From the NCBI GenBank assembly GCA_021773135.1, contig JAJFKP010000027.1, positions 1 through 64,000 of the forward strand: a DNA stretch of 64,000 nucleotides. Direction: 5' to 3'. Source of the stretch: Woeseiaceae bacterium. GTDB lineage: Bacteria > Pseudomonadota > Gammaproteobacteria > Steroidobacterales > Woeseiaceae. Position numbers and translations under genes: made by a program. Positions 56,639 to 64,000 of this stretch are shown here, in pieces (the stretch's first letter is position 1; the number at the start of each line of letters is the position of its first letter). The notes beneath the pieces were generated by a model. It did not search any database and was not told the DNA's origin. It saw only the letters and a list, made by a program, of their open reading frames with translations.

Positions 56639-57505
56639 TTACGCAAATCGTGTACAACGTTCAGTAAGCATGCCCTGTATCGCTTCGACATCTTCGTCTA
56701 ATAGATAGTCTTTCTGATCTCGCCAGCCGGTGAGCATCGAAACATTACGCTCGTTTACCACCAGGTAATCTCGGCTGGCTTGTGATTCGATTTCCCATCC
56801 CGGTATGGCAATTACGGAACGGACGCGAAGTGTATGAGCAGTTACTTTCCTGATTTCTTTCGCGAGCTGGGCCGACTTCGCACCACTTCGCTGCACCGAA
56901 ACGGCGTCCTGGCCGGCGAACATGAGTTGGTCGCCTTTGAGCCTGGCCGTGTTGTTTTTGCCAGGTTTCCTGGCAATAACACTGACCGTATAAATACCGT
57001 GCAGGCCGACAATGACACTGTCTATAGTGCCGACACCGCAGCGTACGTCATGAAACACCCGGTTTCGGTTCGCTGTTAATTTTTGCAACGAGTGTCCCGT
57101 TGCCATGTTGGCATCCCGAATAAAAAACAGTTTGCGACGTTCAAGCATGATGGTTGTGAGTCTGTAGGCCAGAATACCCGTCGCAATGCCTAACACGAGC
57201 AGCACAACAATATGCTGCCAACGAGGAATATCGACGAACATTTCTTCAGGACGAAACAGGTACGCGATGGAAAACACGACGGCAAACATCAGTCCGGACG
57301 CCAGATAGATCGACTGCTCGCGGCCGCGTTTTGCCAAGGCGTCGCGATACCGCTGTGCGGCTTCCAACATGATGCTTTTAGGGAATCTCGTGCCAGAAGA
57401 TGACGCTGCAAAAGCTGACCAGGCCTTGATGACCAGGAGAAAGAATATTGTGCCGGTCAGCGCGATCAGAGTGGCGCCGCCTAGTGCTGTCAGATCCATC
57501 TGCAA
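56639..57505 (-). CDS. NERD-like domain membrane protein
   Basis: A 288-residue protein with three hydrophobic N-terminal segments (TLIALTGTIFFLLVIKAW, IYLASGLMFAVVFSIAYLF, HIVVLLVLGIATGILAYRL). The rest resembles a NERD nuclease-related domain (RVFHDVRCGVGTIDSVIVGLHGIYTVSVIARKPG). The lysine and acidic residues of the NERD core are partly kept. Role unknown. It converges with the preceding gene. A CRP-type site is 62 bp upstream of its start. Confidence 0.65.
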   Translation of the reverse strand: MQMDLTALGGATLIALTGTIFFLLVIKAWSAFAASSSGTRFPKSIMLEAAQRYRDALAKRGREQSIYLASGLMFAVVFSIAYLFRPEEMFVDIPRWQHIVVLLVLGIATGILAYRLTTIMLERRKLFFIRDANMATGHSLQKLTANRNRVFHDVRCGVGTIDSVIVGLHGIYTVSVIARKPGKNNTARLKGDQLMFAGQDAVSVQRSGAKSAQLAKEIRKVTAHTLRVRSVIAIPGWEIESQASRDYLVVNERNVSMLTGWRDQKDYLLDEDVEAIQGMLTERCTRFA

Positions 57506-57566
57506 TTAGCCTTGAAAACAAGCCTTTCCAAGGCTGGCAATTTAGCTTTAGTCCGGGTGCAACCAC

Positions 57567-57582
57567 TGTGACGTGGATCACA
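57567..57582. promoter_or_regulatory. CRP-type palindrome, site 1
   Basis: TGTGA-CGTGGA-TCACA matches both half-sites of the CRP core. The flanking CCA...TGG extends the symmetry. It lies between the NERD-like gene (62 bp from its start) and the DUF2799 lipoprotein gene (149 bp). Confidence 0.55.
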
Positions 57583-57638
57583 CTGGTTCTATTTCACCTG
57601 GCTGTGGTTCGCCAATCTCAATGCCCCGGCAGGTGATA

Positions 57639-57654
57639 CGTGAATCAAGTCACA
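57639..57654. promoter_or_regulatory. CRP-type palindrome, site 2
   Basis: CGTGA-ATCAAG-TCACA matches 9 of the 10 core bases. Its centre is 72 bp from site 1 and about 84 bp before the DUF2799 gene. Confidence 0.45.
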
Positions 57655-57730
57655 GCCAATTGAGCGACACCGCTGGTAAATTGTACGACCGGATCACACT
57701 ACATTCGCTCCCGATTCATGGAGGAGACTA

Positions 57731-58363
57731 ATGAAAAGCAAATGGACAAGCTCATTATCGATTGTCGCCGTTCTGGCACTGAGTGGATGTGCCAGTATGA
57801 GTGCCGACGAATGCGCAGTCAGCGATTGGAAAGCGATTGGATTTGAAGACGGCGTAAAAGGTTATACCGCTGATCGTGTTGGAAATCACCGCAAAGCCTG
57901 CGCGAAACACGGGATAGCGCCCGATTTTGAGTTGTATCAGTCAGGCAGGCAGCAAGGCTTACGCCAGTACTGCCAGCCATCTCGTGGCTTTAACGTAGGC
58001 ACCAGTGGCGCGCGTTATAACGGGGTCTGTCCGTCCGACATGGAACCGGATTTCGTCGCCGCCTATAACTCCGGTCATCGATTGTATAACCTGCGTGCTG
58101 CGGTCAATTCGGCAAGCAACCAGATCAATTCACGACGCGCCGAGCTCAAACGCTCAGAGGATCGTGCGGTCGAGGCAGGCGTTGAGCTTGTTAGTCCGGA
58201 TACGACAACCGAAAATCGTATCCTTCTGCTGGCTGAACTCAAGGACATTTCTGAAAGAACGGGTCAGCTCGAAGCCGAAATTGTCGAACTGATTGAAGAG
58301 CGTGTACTGTATGAGCAGCAGTTGACTGAATATGAGGAAATGATTGCAGACGCCAGGTACTAG
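57731..58363 (+). CDS. DUF2799 lipoprotein
   Basis: A 210-residue outer-membrane lipoprotein. The lipobox is LSGC (cysteine near 20). The mature part matches DUF2799 (ECAVSDWKAIGFEDGVKGY, RKACAKHGI, YQSGRQQGLRQYC), followed by a long coiled coil (LRAAVNSASNQINSRRAELKRSEDRAV to EEMIADARY). GGAGGAG ribosome site. The function is unknown; the coiled coil may bind a partner in the envelope. Confidence 0.85.
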   Translation: MKSKWTSSLSIVAVLALSGCASMSADECAVSDWKAIGFEDGVKGYTADRVGNHRKACAKHGIAPDFELYQSGRQQGLRQYCQPSRGFNVGTSGARYNGVCPSDMEPDFVAAYNSGHRLYNLRAAVNSASNQINSRRAELKRSEDRAVEAGVELVSPDTTTENRILLLAELKDISERTGQLEAEIVELIEERVLYEQQLTEYEEMIADARY

Positions 58364-58394
58364 CTTTCATTTTGCAGCTGCCAGCATTTCGACG

Positions 58395-58427
58395 AAAAAG
58401 CCCCGGTTCAAATCCGGGGCTTTTTTT
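58395..58427. terminator. Bidirectional Rho-independent terminator
   Basis: AAAAAGCCCCGG (58395-58406), loop TTCAAAT, CCGGGGC-TTTTT (58414-58425): a 12-bp perfect stem with T runs on both strands. It serves the DUF2799 gene and the gene ending at 58431. Confidence 0.88.
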
Positions 58428-58430
58428 GCT

Positions 58431-58844
58431 TCAGAATTCTTCGTCACCTGCGTCAAGTCGACGTTCGCCTGAATGACGCAGGTCAACCTGACGTGCCGCG
58501 ATTTCGGCGGCGCCACCGCGTGTGGCGAAGGGGCTGCGACGATCCTCATAGACACGCCGATCCTTGTGATGCACGAACCTGCACTGGCATTCGCTGGCAT
58601 CGCAATTGAGCAACGGGATTCGGGGTGCGGCGCCGGAAAGAAACCGTCGGCCGTGCATATTCTTTGCGGGGTCGCATGCGTTGCCCGAAAACTGTAAGGA
58701 AACTGCATGAAACGCTGAGTCAGGCACTGGCGACGACTTCTTCAGTTGGTCCGGGCGCACACTTTCGCGCACGCGTCGCTTGCGCAGAATCATATAGACG
58801 CTGACCATTGCTATGACGACAAAAATGCCGAACCACATCCCCAT
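58431..58844 (-). CDS. Conserved membrane-anchored protein with a Cys/His cluster
   Basis: A 137-residue protein with one N-terminal helix (WFGIFVVIAMVSVYMIL) followed by a basic turn (RKRRVRESVRP). The core contains CDASECQCRFVHHKDRR and a repeated DRR motif (KDRRVYEDRRSPF). The cysteine-histidine cluster could bind a metal, perhaps a haem or Fe-S group. I recall similar uncharacterised proteins in other gammaproteobacteria, but give no function. Confidence 0.72.
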   Translation of the reverse strand: MGMWFGIFVVIAMVSVYMILRKRRVRESVRPDQLKKSSPVPDSAFHAVSLQFSGNACDPAKNMHGRRFLSGAAPRIPLLNCDASECQCRFVHHKDRRVYEDRRSPFATRGGAAEIAARQVDLRHSGERRLDAGDEEF

Positions 58845-59011
58845 GTCGGGACCCCCTGAAAGTTAGTGCAACAAGAATATAATCCTAGACGGCCAAAAAA
58901 CATAAGCACGGCAGCACGAACGTCACACTATTCACAAATTGAGTGGTAGTTACGTCAAATTCCAGCGCGTAACGAGGAGGTATTGGGCTGATCGCCCGAA
59001 ACCTATGCCAA

Positions 59012-61351
59012 TTATTCCTGCTGTTTGTCAGTTATTGACTGTATCGGCAACAATTCGATTCGCTTTACCTCGTGTTCGAGGATTTTCTCGCGACTATATA
59101 GCAGCGGAAACTCGCCTTCCGTAGCCCACCCGTCAAGCAAATTGTCATAGAAGGGAGAGCGCGGATCACCGGACTGACCCGGTGCATTGGTCATCGTTGA
59201 CGCATCCCAATTGCCGACATCAATAACCTGTCGATAGGATGCGCCTGCACGAACGAGCATGTCGCGGGCGCTGAAACCGGTGTTGTTAGTAGTGTTTCCA
59301 CTGCCGCCGCGCGGGTATTGCGGATAAGTCATTGCTGCAGCAAGTTCGTCGCCGGCAAACGCCAGGAGCGGATGCTGGAACGCAATTCTGTGCAGCGTCC
59401 CCCATTGCCAGGCGGACACGTCAGTTCCCATAACAGATTCGGATTCGGCGTAGGCGCTTTCAAGGGACGTTGCGATCGCGTCGCGGGTTCTGCTTTCGGC
59501 CATCAATCGCAGAACGCCGAGAGAATCAATGTCGCTAACCAGCTGCGGTGCGTCCGGCAACAGCAATTCTGCGAGCGCCGGACGGAGGTGGCGGTAGTAC
59601 CAGATTGCGAAGTAGGCGCCTGCACTCGAGTCAGGGCCAAGCACGCCGTCCCAGTTTCGCAGGAGTGTCGGGCCCGGGCCGTCATTATCATCAGGGATGC
59701 TGTCGATAGCCTGCAACGCCATCAGCGACAGGTAATCGCGCTGCAGCGCAGTCGAATCTGCAAGCGTGTGCTGTGGCTGATTTGCCAGGGTCGTCCACAA
59801 ACGTTCGTAGCGCCAGGGCGGGGTCCACTCAAATCCCATCGGGTATTTTTCAATCGGATAGCCTTCTGGCAGATTCATCGAATTGGCAGTGCCGGTATAG
59901 CCCCTCTCAGGATTGAATTCTTCAGGCAAGACATCCATATCGAAAAAACCGTTCCATTCGTAGCGGCCGTCACCAGGAACTGGCAAGAGTCCGTCCCATC
60001 CTGTGCGCCGTGGGAATAACCCGGCTGGCTTGTAGCCGATGTTACCGTCGATGTCTGCAAAGACCTGGTTCTCTGACGGCGCCCCCCACCGATTCAGGGC
60101 GGCGAGAAATTCCCGCCAGTTGCGAGCCCGCATATATTCGACGCTGCCAAAATACGGCGCCATTCCGGGCTCGAGCCAGGCCGCTCGGACTGCAAAAGCA
60201 TGCGACGCGGTTTCGTAAACGACGGGCCCATGCTGTGTGAATTTCATTTCTACGTCGCTGGCTTCGTCATCTCTGACCTGAACGGATTCAACCACTGAAT
60301 CAAACGGGCGGTTCTGCCCCTGGTAGCGGTATCCGCCGTCTGCTTTTTCGTAGACGTACAGGTCCTCCTGGTCGATCGGAAAAATAGTCAGGCCGAAAGC
60401 GATGCGTTCGTTATGCCCGATTGAGATGCCGGGCAGGGCGGGCTCGCCGGCACCGATGACATTGAGGCCGGGCCCAACCAGGTGAGCGATATAACGAAGC
60501 GAGGGGACTGCGTGCGTGCGGTGTGGATCGTCCGCCAGAATGGGGCGACCGGTTGCGGTGCGTGATGGTGCTACGACCCAGTTGTTACTGCCCAGGCTGC
60601 GATCATAGGATTGCCGCATGCTGTCAGCAATGGCGAGCGCCGGATTGTCGAAACGAACCGGTGCTTTCGCGAGGTAATAATCGTCCAATACGTTCGCCGG
60701 AATCAGGCAGGGATCCAATCCGTCAGGTATACGAGTCTTCCATTGCGGTTGTAGCGTTTGCCAGTAGTCCGCTGTTTCCAGGTCAGCCTTGCAGGTGATC
60801 TGAGCACGCAAGACTTCCTGATCGACATTTGCCCATAATCCATGTCCGCGGATTCTGACGACGTCTTCGGCATTCCAGCGTGCCGGACTGTAATCGAGCA
60901 GTTCGAATTCAGGTGGCAGCAACTCAGGGTGTTCTTCAATAACGTCAAGGTAGGCATTAACGCCAGCAGTAAACGACTGTGCAATTTTCTTGGCATCCGA
61001 ACCGTAGGCCAACCACTCCCGATACATGTCGCCGCGATAGAGGAATAACCGCGTCGCCCGATCCTGCGACAGATAAGATCTGCCGAATACGGCAGACAGT
61101 TGTCCAAGACCGCGCCGTCTCCAGGTATCAATTTGCCAGAGCCTGTCTCTGGCGGCGTTAAAGCCCTGGACAAAAAATGCGTCGTAGTGCGTATTAGCGT
61201 ATATGTGCGGAACGCCCCATTCGTCGACGATAATCTCGGCCGGTAGCTCCAGTCCAACCACCGAGTAGACCTCCTCATCAGCCAGCACGGATGTGCAAGG
61301 GCAAAGTGAGCCTATCCACAATAAATGTAGCCATCGCAAATTGGTTTTCAT
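59012..61351 (-). CDS. Penicillin acylase family (Ntn) amidase
   Basis: A 779-residue exported precursor. The signal peptide ends near SVLA. The alpha chain (about 25-254) has WGVPHIYANTHYDAFFVQGFNAARDRLWQIDTWRR. The nucleophile is Ser255 of the beta chain (SLGSNNWVV), reached after self-cleavage. These enzymes cut acyl groups from penicillins, homoserine lactones or other amides; the substrate is not known. Its start overlaps the end of the HAD gene by 4 bp. Confidence 0.9.
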   Translation of the reverse strand: MKTNLRWLHLLWIGSLCPCTSVLADEEVYSVVGLELPAEIIVDEWGVPHIYANTHYDAFFVQGFNAARDRLWQIDTWRRRGLGQLSAVFGRSYLSQDRATRLFLYRGDMYREWLAYGSDAKKIAQSFTAGVNAYLDVIEEHPELLPPEFELLDYSPARWNAEDVVRIRGHGLWANVDQEVLRAQITCKADLETADYWQTLQPQWKTRIPDGLDPCLIPANVLDDYYLAKAPVRFDNPALAIADSMRQSYDRSLGSNNWVVAPSRTATGRPILADDPHRTHAVPSLRYIAHLVGPGLNVIGAGEPALPGISIGHNERIAFGLTIFPIDQEDLYVYEKADGGYRYQGQNRPFDSVVESVQVRDDEASDVEMKFTQHGPVVYETASHAFAVRAAWLEPGMAPYFGSVEYMRARNWREFLAALNRWGAPSENQVFADIDGNIGYKPAGLFPRRTGWDGLLPVPGDGRYEWNGFFDMDVLPEEFNPERGYTGTANSMNLPEGYPIEKYPMGFEWTPPWRYERLWTTLANQPQHTLADSTALQRDYLSLMALQAIDSIPDDNDGPGPTLLRNWDGVLGPDSSAGAYFAIWYYRHLRPALAELLLPDAPQLVSDIDSLGVLRLMAESRTRDAIATSLESAYAESESVMGTDVSAWQWGTLHRIAFQHPLLAFAGDELAAAMTYPQYPRGGSGNTTNNTGFSARDMLVRAGASYRQVIDVGNWDASTMTNAPGQSGDPRSPFYDNLLDGWATEGEFPLLYSREKILEHEVKRIELLPIQSITDKQQE

Positions 61352-61980
61352 TGAAATAATTCCAGCAGTTCGTCGGGCGAATTGACGATATGGTCGGGCG
61401 AGGCGACTTCGAGTTCGTTGGCGCCGGCGAAACCCCAGGTTACGCCAACCGATTTCATATCGTTGTGTTTTGCGGCATTGATGTCGTAATGACGGTCGCC
61501 AATCATGATGGCAGTCTGCGCTTTAAGACCGGCGGCAATAAGCCGCTCGATTTGCAGTGATTTGTGTATACCGGCACCGCCGTCAACAAACTCAAAATGT
61601 GCTGACAGCCCGAACATCTCGACAATCGCCGCTGCGTAGTCACCGCGTTTTGAGGTGCATATGCCAAGCCGGTAGCCCGAATTTGACAATGTAGAAATCA
61701 AGTCCGGAATATCGTCGTAGAGGACGTTTTCTGTATAACCGACTACCGCATAGCGCTCGCGATATTTGTCGACAAGCGCAGCGGTTTCCGTTGTGCTGAT
61801 TTCACCGACCAGAATCTCGAATATGTCCGCAAGCGGGGGGCCAATCAGGGGGCGAATTCTCTCCGGATCGACGGCACCATGATTCAGCGATTCCAGCGCA
61901 AAGTTCACGCTCTTCGAAATTCCCTCGAACGGATCGCTAATCGTTCCGTCGAGGTCGAATATCAGAGTCTCGAATTTCAT
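61348..61980 (-). CDS. HAD hydrolase, phosphoglycolate-phosphatase-like
   Basis: A 210-residue phosphatase of the HAD subfamily I. The nucleophile motif is DLDGTI, motif II is CTSKRG, and the last motif GDRHYDINAAK holds the metal aspartates. Cap type resembles PGP/GPH enzymes. The start at 61980 (MKFETLIFDLDG) is preferred; the frame extends to 62016. Its last four bases overlap the acylase start, so the two are translationally coupled. Confidence 0.85.
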   Translation of the reverse strand: MKFETLIFDLDGTISDPFEGISKSVNFALESLNHGAVDPERIRPLIGPPLADIFEILVGEISTTETAALVDKYRERYAVVGYTENVLYDDIPDLISTLSNSGYRLGICTSKRGDYAAAIVEMFGLSAHFEFVDGGAGIHKSLQIERLIAAGLKAQTAIMIGDRHYDINAAKHNDMKSVGVTWGFAGANELEVASPDHIVNSPDELLELFQ

Positions 61981-62070
61981 ATACGGAGGATAGGAGTCGA
62001 CAGCGTTTAATGTCAAAGAACAGTTTGCCGCTGGTTAGCCAGGAGTGGGTTGCTTACCCGACCTGTGCGC

Positions 62071-62460
62071 CTACCGAAAAAGATTGTTCTTTCTCGCATA
62101 TTGCCAACAGAGGAATCCCACGACGACAAACACGCCGCCATACGCCGGATAGAAAGCGGCGCCGAAAAACTGGCCGGGCCTCGCCGGACCTGCCCAAAAT
62201 AACGCGAAAAATGTGTGGGCGGCCACCAGGAAAAACATCCAGAACAGCATATGTTTGGCCCAGCGTTCACCCTGTATGCCGAAGCGTGCGAGATTGCCGA
62301 AAAACACTGCCAGCAACAGAACCATCGTCGGAATCACGAAGTGTTTGCCAATAATAAATGTCTGCAAGACGCCAAGTCCTGCGGCAACGGCAAAAAGTGC
62401 CGCAATGGCCTCTAGAGAATTTTCTGCACTGAATAGTTTTTTCATCCGCTCGATCCCCAT
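62071..62460 (-). CDS. Hypothetical membrane protein, four helices
   Basis: A 129-residue protein with four hydrophobic segments (ALFAVAAGLGVLQTFIIG, VIPTMVLLLAVFFGNLARF, MLFWMFFLVAAHTFFALFW, YGGVFVVVGFLCWQYA). No family recognised. A second in-frame ATG is at 62445. It is in the same direction as the HAD gene, with 90 bp between. Confidence 0.65.
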   Translation of the reverse strand: MGIERMKKLFSAENSLEAIAALFAVAAGLGVLQTFIIGKHFVIPTMVLLLAVFFGNLARFGIQGERWAKHMLFWMFFLVAAHTFFALFWAGPARPGQFFGAAFYPAYGGVFVVVGFLCWQYARKNNLFR

Positions 62461-62568
62461 CTTTCTTATTGTTCAGTGGTTGCACCTGCCGTTATTGTAC
62501 CCGACGGGTTCGGCGCATGATTCATTTCGATATACTTAAGTTGCATTATTCTCGTGGAGGGTCAAACC

Positions 62569-63762
62569 TTGAATAGAATTGGCGTCAAATGGCTTGCACT
62601 GGTGTTATTGCTGAACAGTGGCAGTGTTCTCGCTCAGGAGGCCGAGAATCCGCCAGTCCTGAAACTTGACCGAATTCCCTCCGCTCCGGCGTTTGCCGGC
62701 CAGACGCGGGCGCCGGCGGCGCCACAGTCTATGTATACGGTTGCAACGGTAGCCGCAGGACTCAGCACGCCCTGGGCACTTGCCTTCCTGCCTGACGGGG
62801 CGTTTCTCGTCAATGAGTACACCGCAGGACAGATGCGAATTATCGACGCTGACGGCAATGTATCGGCACCGTTAGGTGGCCTGCCCGACGTTTCGCATGA
62901 GGGGTGGGCAGGACTCTTCGACTTAGCGCTTGATCCGCAGTTTGATACCAACAGGCGCGTCTATTTTTCGTATACCGCGCCGAGTGATAATGCGGACGCG
63001 CCGAATATACCGCGAGTGGCGCGCGCACGGCTGGATGTCGAATACTTACGGCTGGAAGACGTCGAGGTCATCGTGGATGGTGCCGGCCAGCAGGAATTAC
63101 ACTTCGGCGCCGACGGAACTCTTTATCTCTCAGGCGCCGCCGTTGTCGGTGACGGACAGGATATTCTGTCGCATGCCGGCAAATTATTGCGCCTCAATGC
63201 CGATGGTTCGATACCAGTCGACAATCCCGTATTTGGAGATTCGAATGCCCCCGGCGCGATCTATTCCATCGGGCATCGTGATATATCAGGCATCGCTACC
63301 CATCCGGAGACCGGCGAAATTTGGATTACCGAGCACGGTCCGCGCGGCGGCGATGAACTCAACCGTATCCGGGCAGGCGGCAACTACGGGTGGCCACTTA
63401 TTTCATTTGGTACCGAGTACAGCGGCGCTGACATCGGTGAAGGTGCTACAACCGGTGAGGGGCTGCTGCAACCGCGTTACTACTGGCGGCCGTCGATTGC
63501 CCCGTCCGGATTAATGTTTTATTCGGGCCAAATGTTCCCGGAATGGCGCGGCAACCTGTTTGTGACCGCACTGTCTGGTCAGCATATCAGTCGGCTGGTC
63601 ATGGCTGGCGATCGTGTAGTCGCGGAGGAACGACTGCTACTTGAACGTGGCCAACGCATACGTGAATTGCGCGAGGGACCCGACGGTGCGCTTTACGCCT
63701 TGACCAATGAAGAGAGCGATGCGCCGAAAGGTACCGGAGCACTCTTGCGTATCAGCAGATAG
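62569..63762 (+). CDS. PQQ-dependent sugar dehydrogenase (aldose dehydrogenase-like)
   Basis: A 397-residue exported beta-propeller dehydrogenase. Features are WALAFLPDGAFLVNE, GLFDLALDPQFDTN, ITEHGPRGGDELNRIRAGGNYGWP and LRISR at the end. These fit the soluble, PQQ-using sugar dehydrogenase family, which oxidises aldose sugars in the periplasm. TTG at 62569 has a strong GGAGGG site eight bases before it, which makes it a better start than GTG 62554. The SDR gene begins 5 bp after it. Confidence 0.85.
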   Translation: MNRIGVKWLALVLLLNSGSVLAQEAENPPVLKLDRIPSAPAFAGQTRAPAAPQSMYTVATVAAGLSTPWALAFLPDGAFLVNEYTAGQMRIIDADGNVSAPLGGLPDVSHEGWAGLFDLALDPQFDTNRRVYFSYTAPSDNADAPNIPRVARARLDVEYLRLEDVEVIVDGAGQQELHFGADGTLYLSGAAVVGDGQDILSHAGKLLRLNADGSIPVDNPVFGDSNAPGAIYSIGHRDISGIATHPETGEIWITEHGPRGGDELNRIRAGGNYGWPLISFGTEYSGADIGEGATTGEGLLQPRYYWRPSIAPSGLMFYSGQMFPEWRGNLFVTALSGQHISRLVMAGDRVVAEERLLLERGQRIRELREGPDGALYALTNEESDAPKGTGALLRISR

Positions 63763-63767
63763 CCGAC

Positions 63768-64000
63768 TTGAAAACGCCACTGAGAACGGCTGTTGTGACC
63801 GGTGGCGGACACGGCATCGGCCGAGCGCTTTGTCACCGACTCCGCAAGGAAAACTGCGATATCGTCGTTGCCGATATCGAGGAAACAGCGGCCAAGAAAG
63901 TCGCAGAGACTGTTGACGGGCGGGCATTTGCGCTGGACGTCGGCAACGAAACCGAACTCTCCGAATTCGTAAACCAGGTGGAACAGGAGATAGGGCCCAT
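63768..64000 (+). CDS. Short-chain dehydrogenase/reductase, N-terminal part (cut by window)
   Basis: The first 77 residues of an SDR. It begins LKTPLRTAVVTGGGHGIGRAL with the TGxxxGIG cofactor motif and continues DIVVADIEETAAKKV and LDVGNETELSEF. The aspartate after the second strand (VVADIE) suggests NAD preference. TTG start. It directly follows the sugar dehydrogenase and is likely in the same operon. Confidence 0.8.
   Translation, partial: MKTPLRTAVVTGGGHGIGRALCHRLRKENCDIVVADIEETAAKKVAETVDGRAFALDVGNETELSEFVNQVEQEIGP

Overview
This 64 kb window is chromosomal DNA of a Gram-negative gammaproteobacterium. The evidence is the conserved block queG / nnr-tsaE-amiB-mutL-miaA-hfq-hflX-hflK-hflC-DUF2065-purA, a pcnB-folK-panC block, outer-membrane lipoproteins, and two exported proteins with GlyGly-CTERM-type tails. 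Base composition is moderate (mid-50s percent GC by eye). A marine or sediment heterotroph of the Woeseia/Steroidobacter type would fit, but that is an inference from gene content and not a measured placement.

Layout. (a) 1-8.5 kb is an oxygenase-rich, catabolic-looking region. It holds a partial and a complete phytanoyl-CoA dioxygenase-like (PhyH) gene, two alpha/beta hydrolases, a TauD-like oxygenase, a Rieske aromatic oxygenase, a frameshifted SnoaL-like gene, a DUF6152 protein and a sulfatase-like protein with altered active-site motifs. (b) 8.5-12.4 kb holds a ZIP-like transporter bracketed by two copies of a 74-bp inverted-repeat element, then a SnoaL protein, an Asp/Glu-racemase-like protein, a VOC protein and another PhyH. 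(c) 12.8-18.7 kb is a minus-strand operon: small membrane protein, sodium:solute symporter, large PIG-L deacetylase, argininosuccinate-lyase-like enzyme. (d) 18.9-28.1 kb is accessory DNA with a class V aminotransferase, small exported and membrane proteins, an esterase, a YhhN protein, an HDOD protein, a VOC protein and two decayed genes. (e) 28.2-31.3 kb has an exported subtilase and tRNA-Glu(CTC). (f) 31.7-38.3 kb has pcnB, folK, a deoxynucleoside kinase and a divergent panC on the plus strand, then a cNMP-binding-GGDEF protein, PPK2 and queG on the minus strand. (g) 38.4-50.2 kb is the conserved nnr-to-purA housekeeping block. (h) 50.2-64 kb holds a choice-of-anchor-B surface protein, a patatin phospholipase, an OPT transporter, a NERD-like protein, a DUF2799 lipoprotein, a penicillin acylase with a HAD phosphatase, a PQQ-type sugar dehydrogenase and the start of an SDR gene.

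How the genes work together. The housekeeping block joins NAD(P)HX repair, tRNA modification (TsaE, MiaA, QueG), cell-wall hydrolysis, mismatch repair, Hfq, HflX and the HflKC membrane complex to purine synthesis. Most accessory genes suggest uptake and degradation of organic substrates: amidases, deacetylase, lyase, symporter, OPT transporter and oxygenases. No phage, CRISPR array, transposase or recognised defence system was seen. The points most worth a second look are the paired 74-bp elements, the sulfatase-like protein and PanC with missing active-site residues (with no panB beside panC), three broken genes, two putative GlyGly-CTERM substrates, and three CRP-type palindromes.
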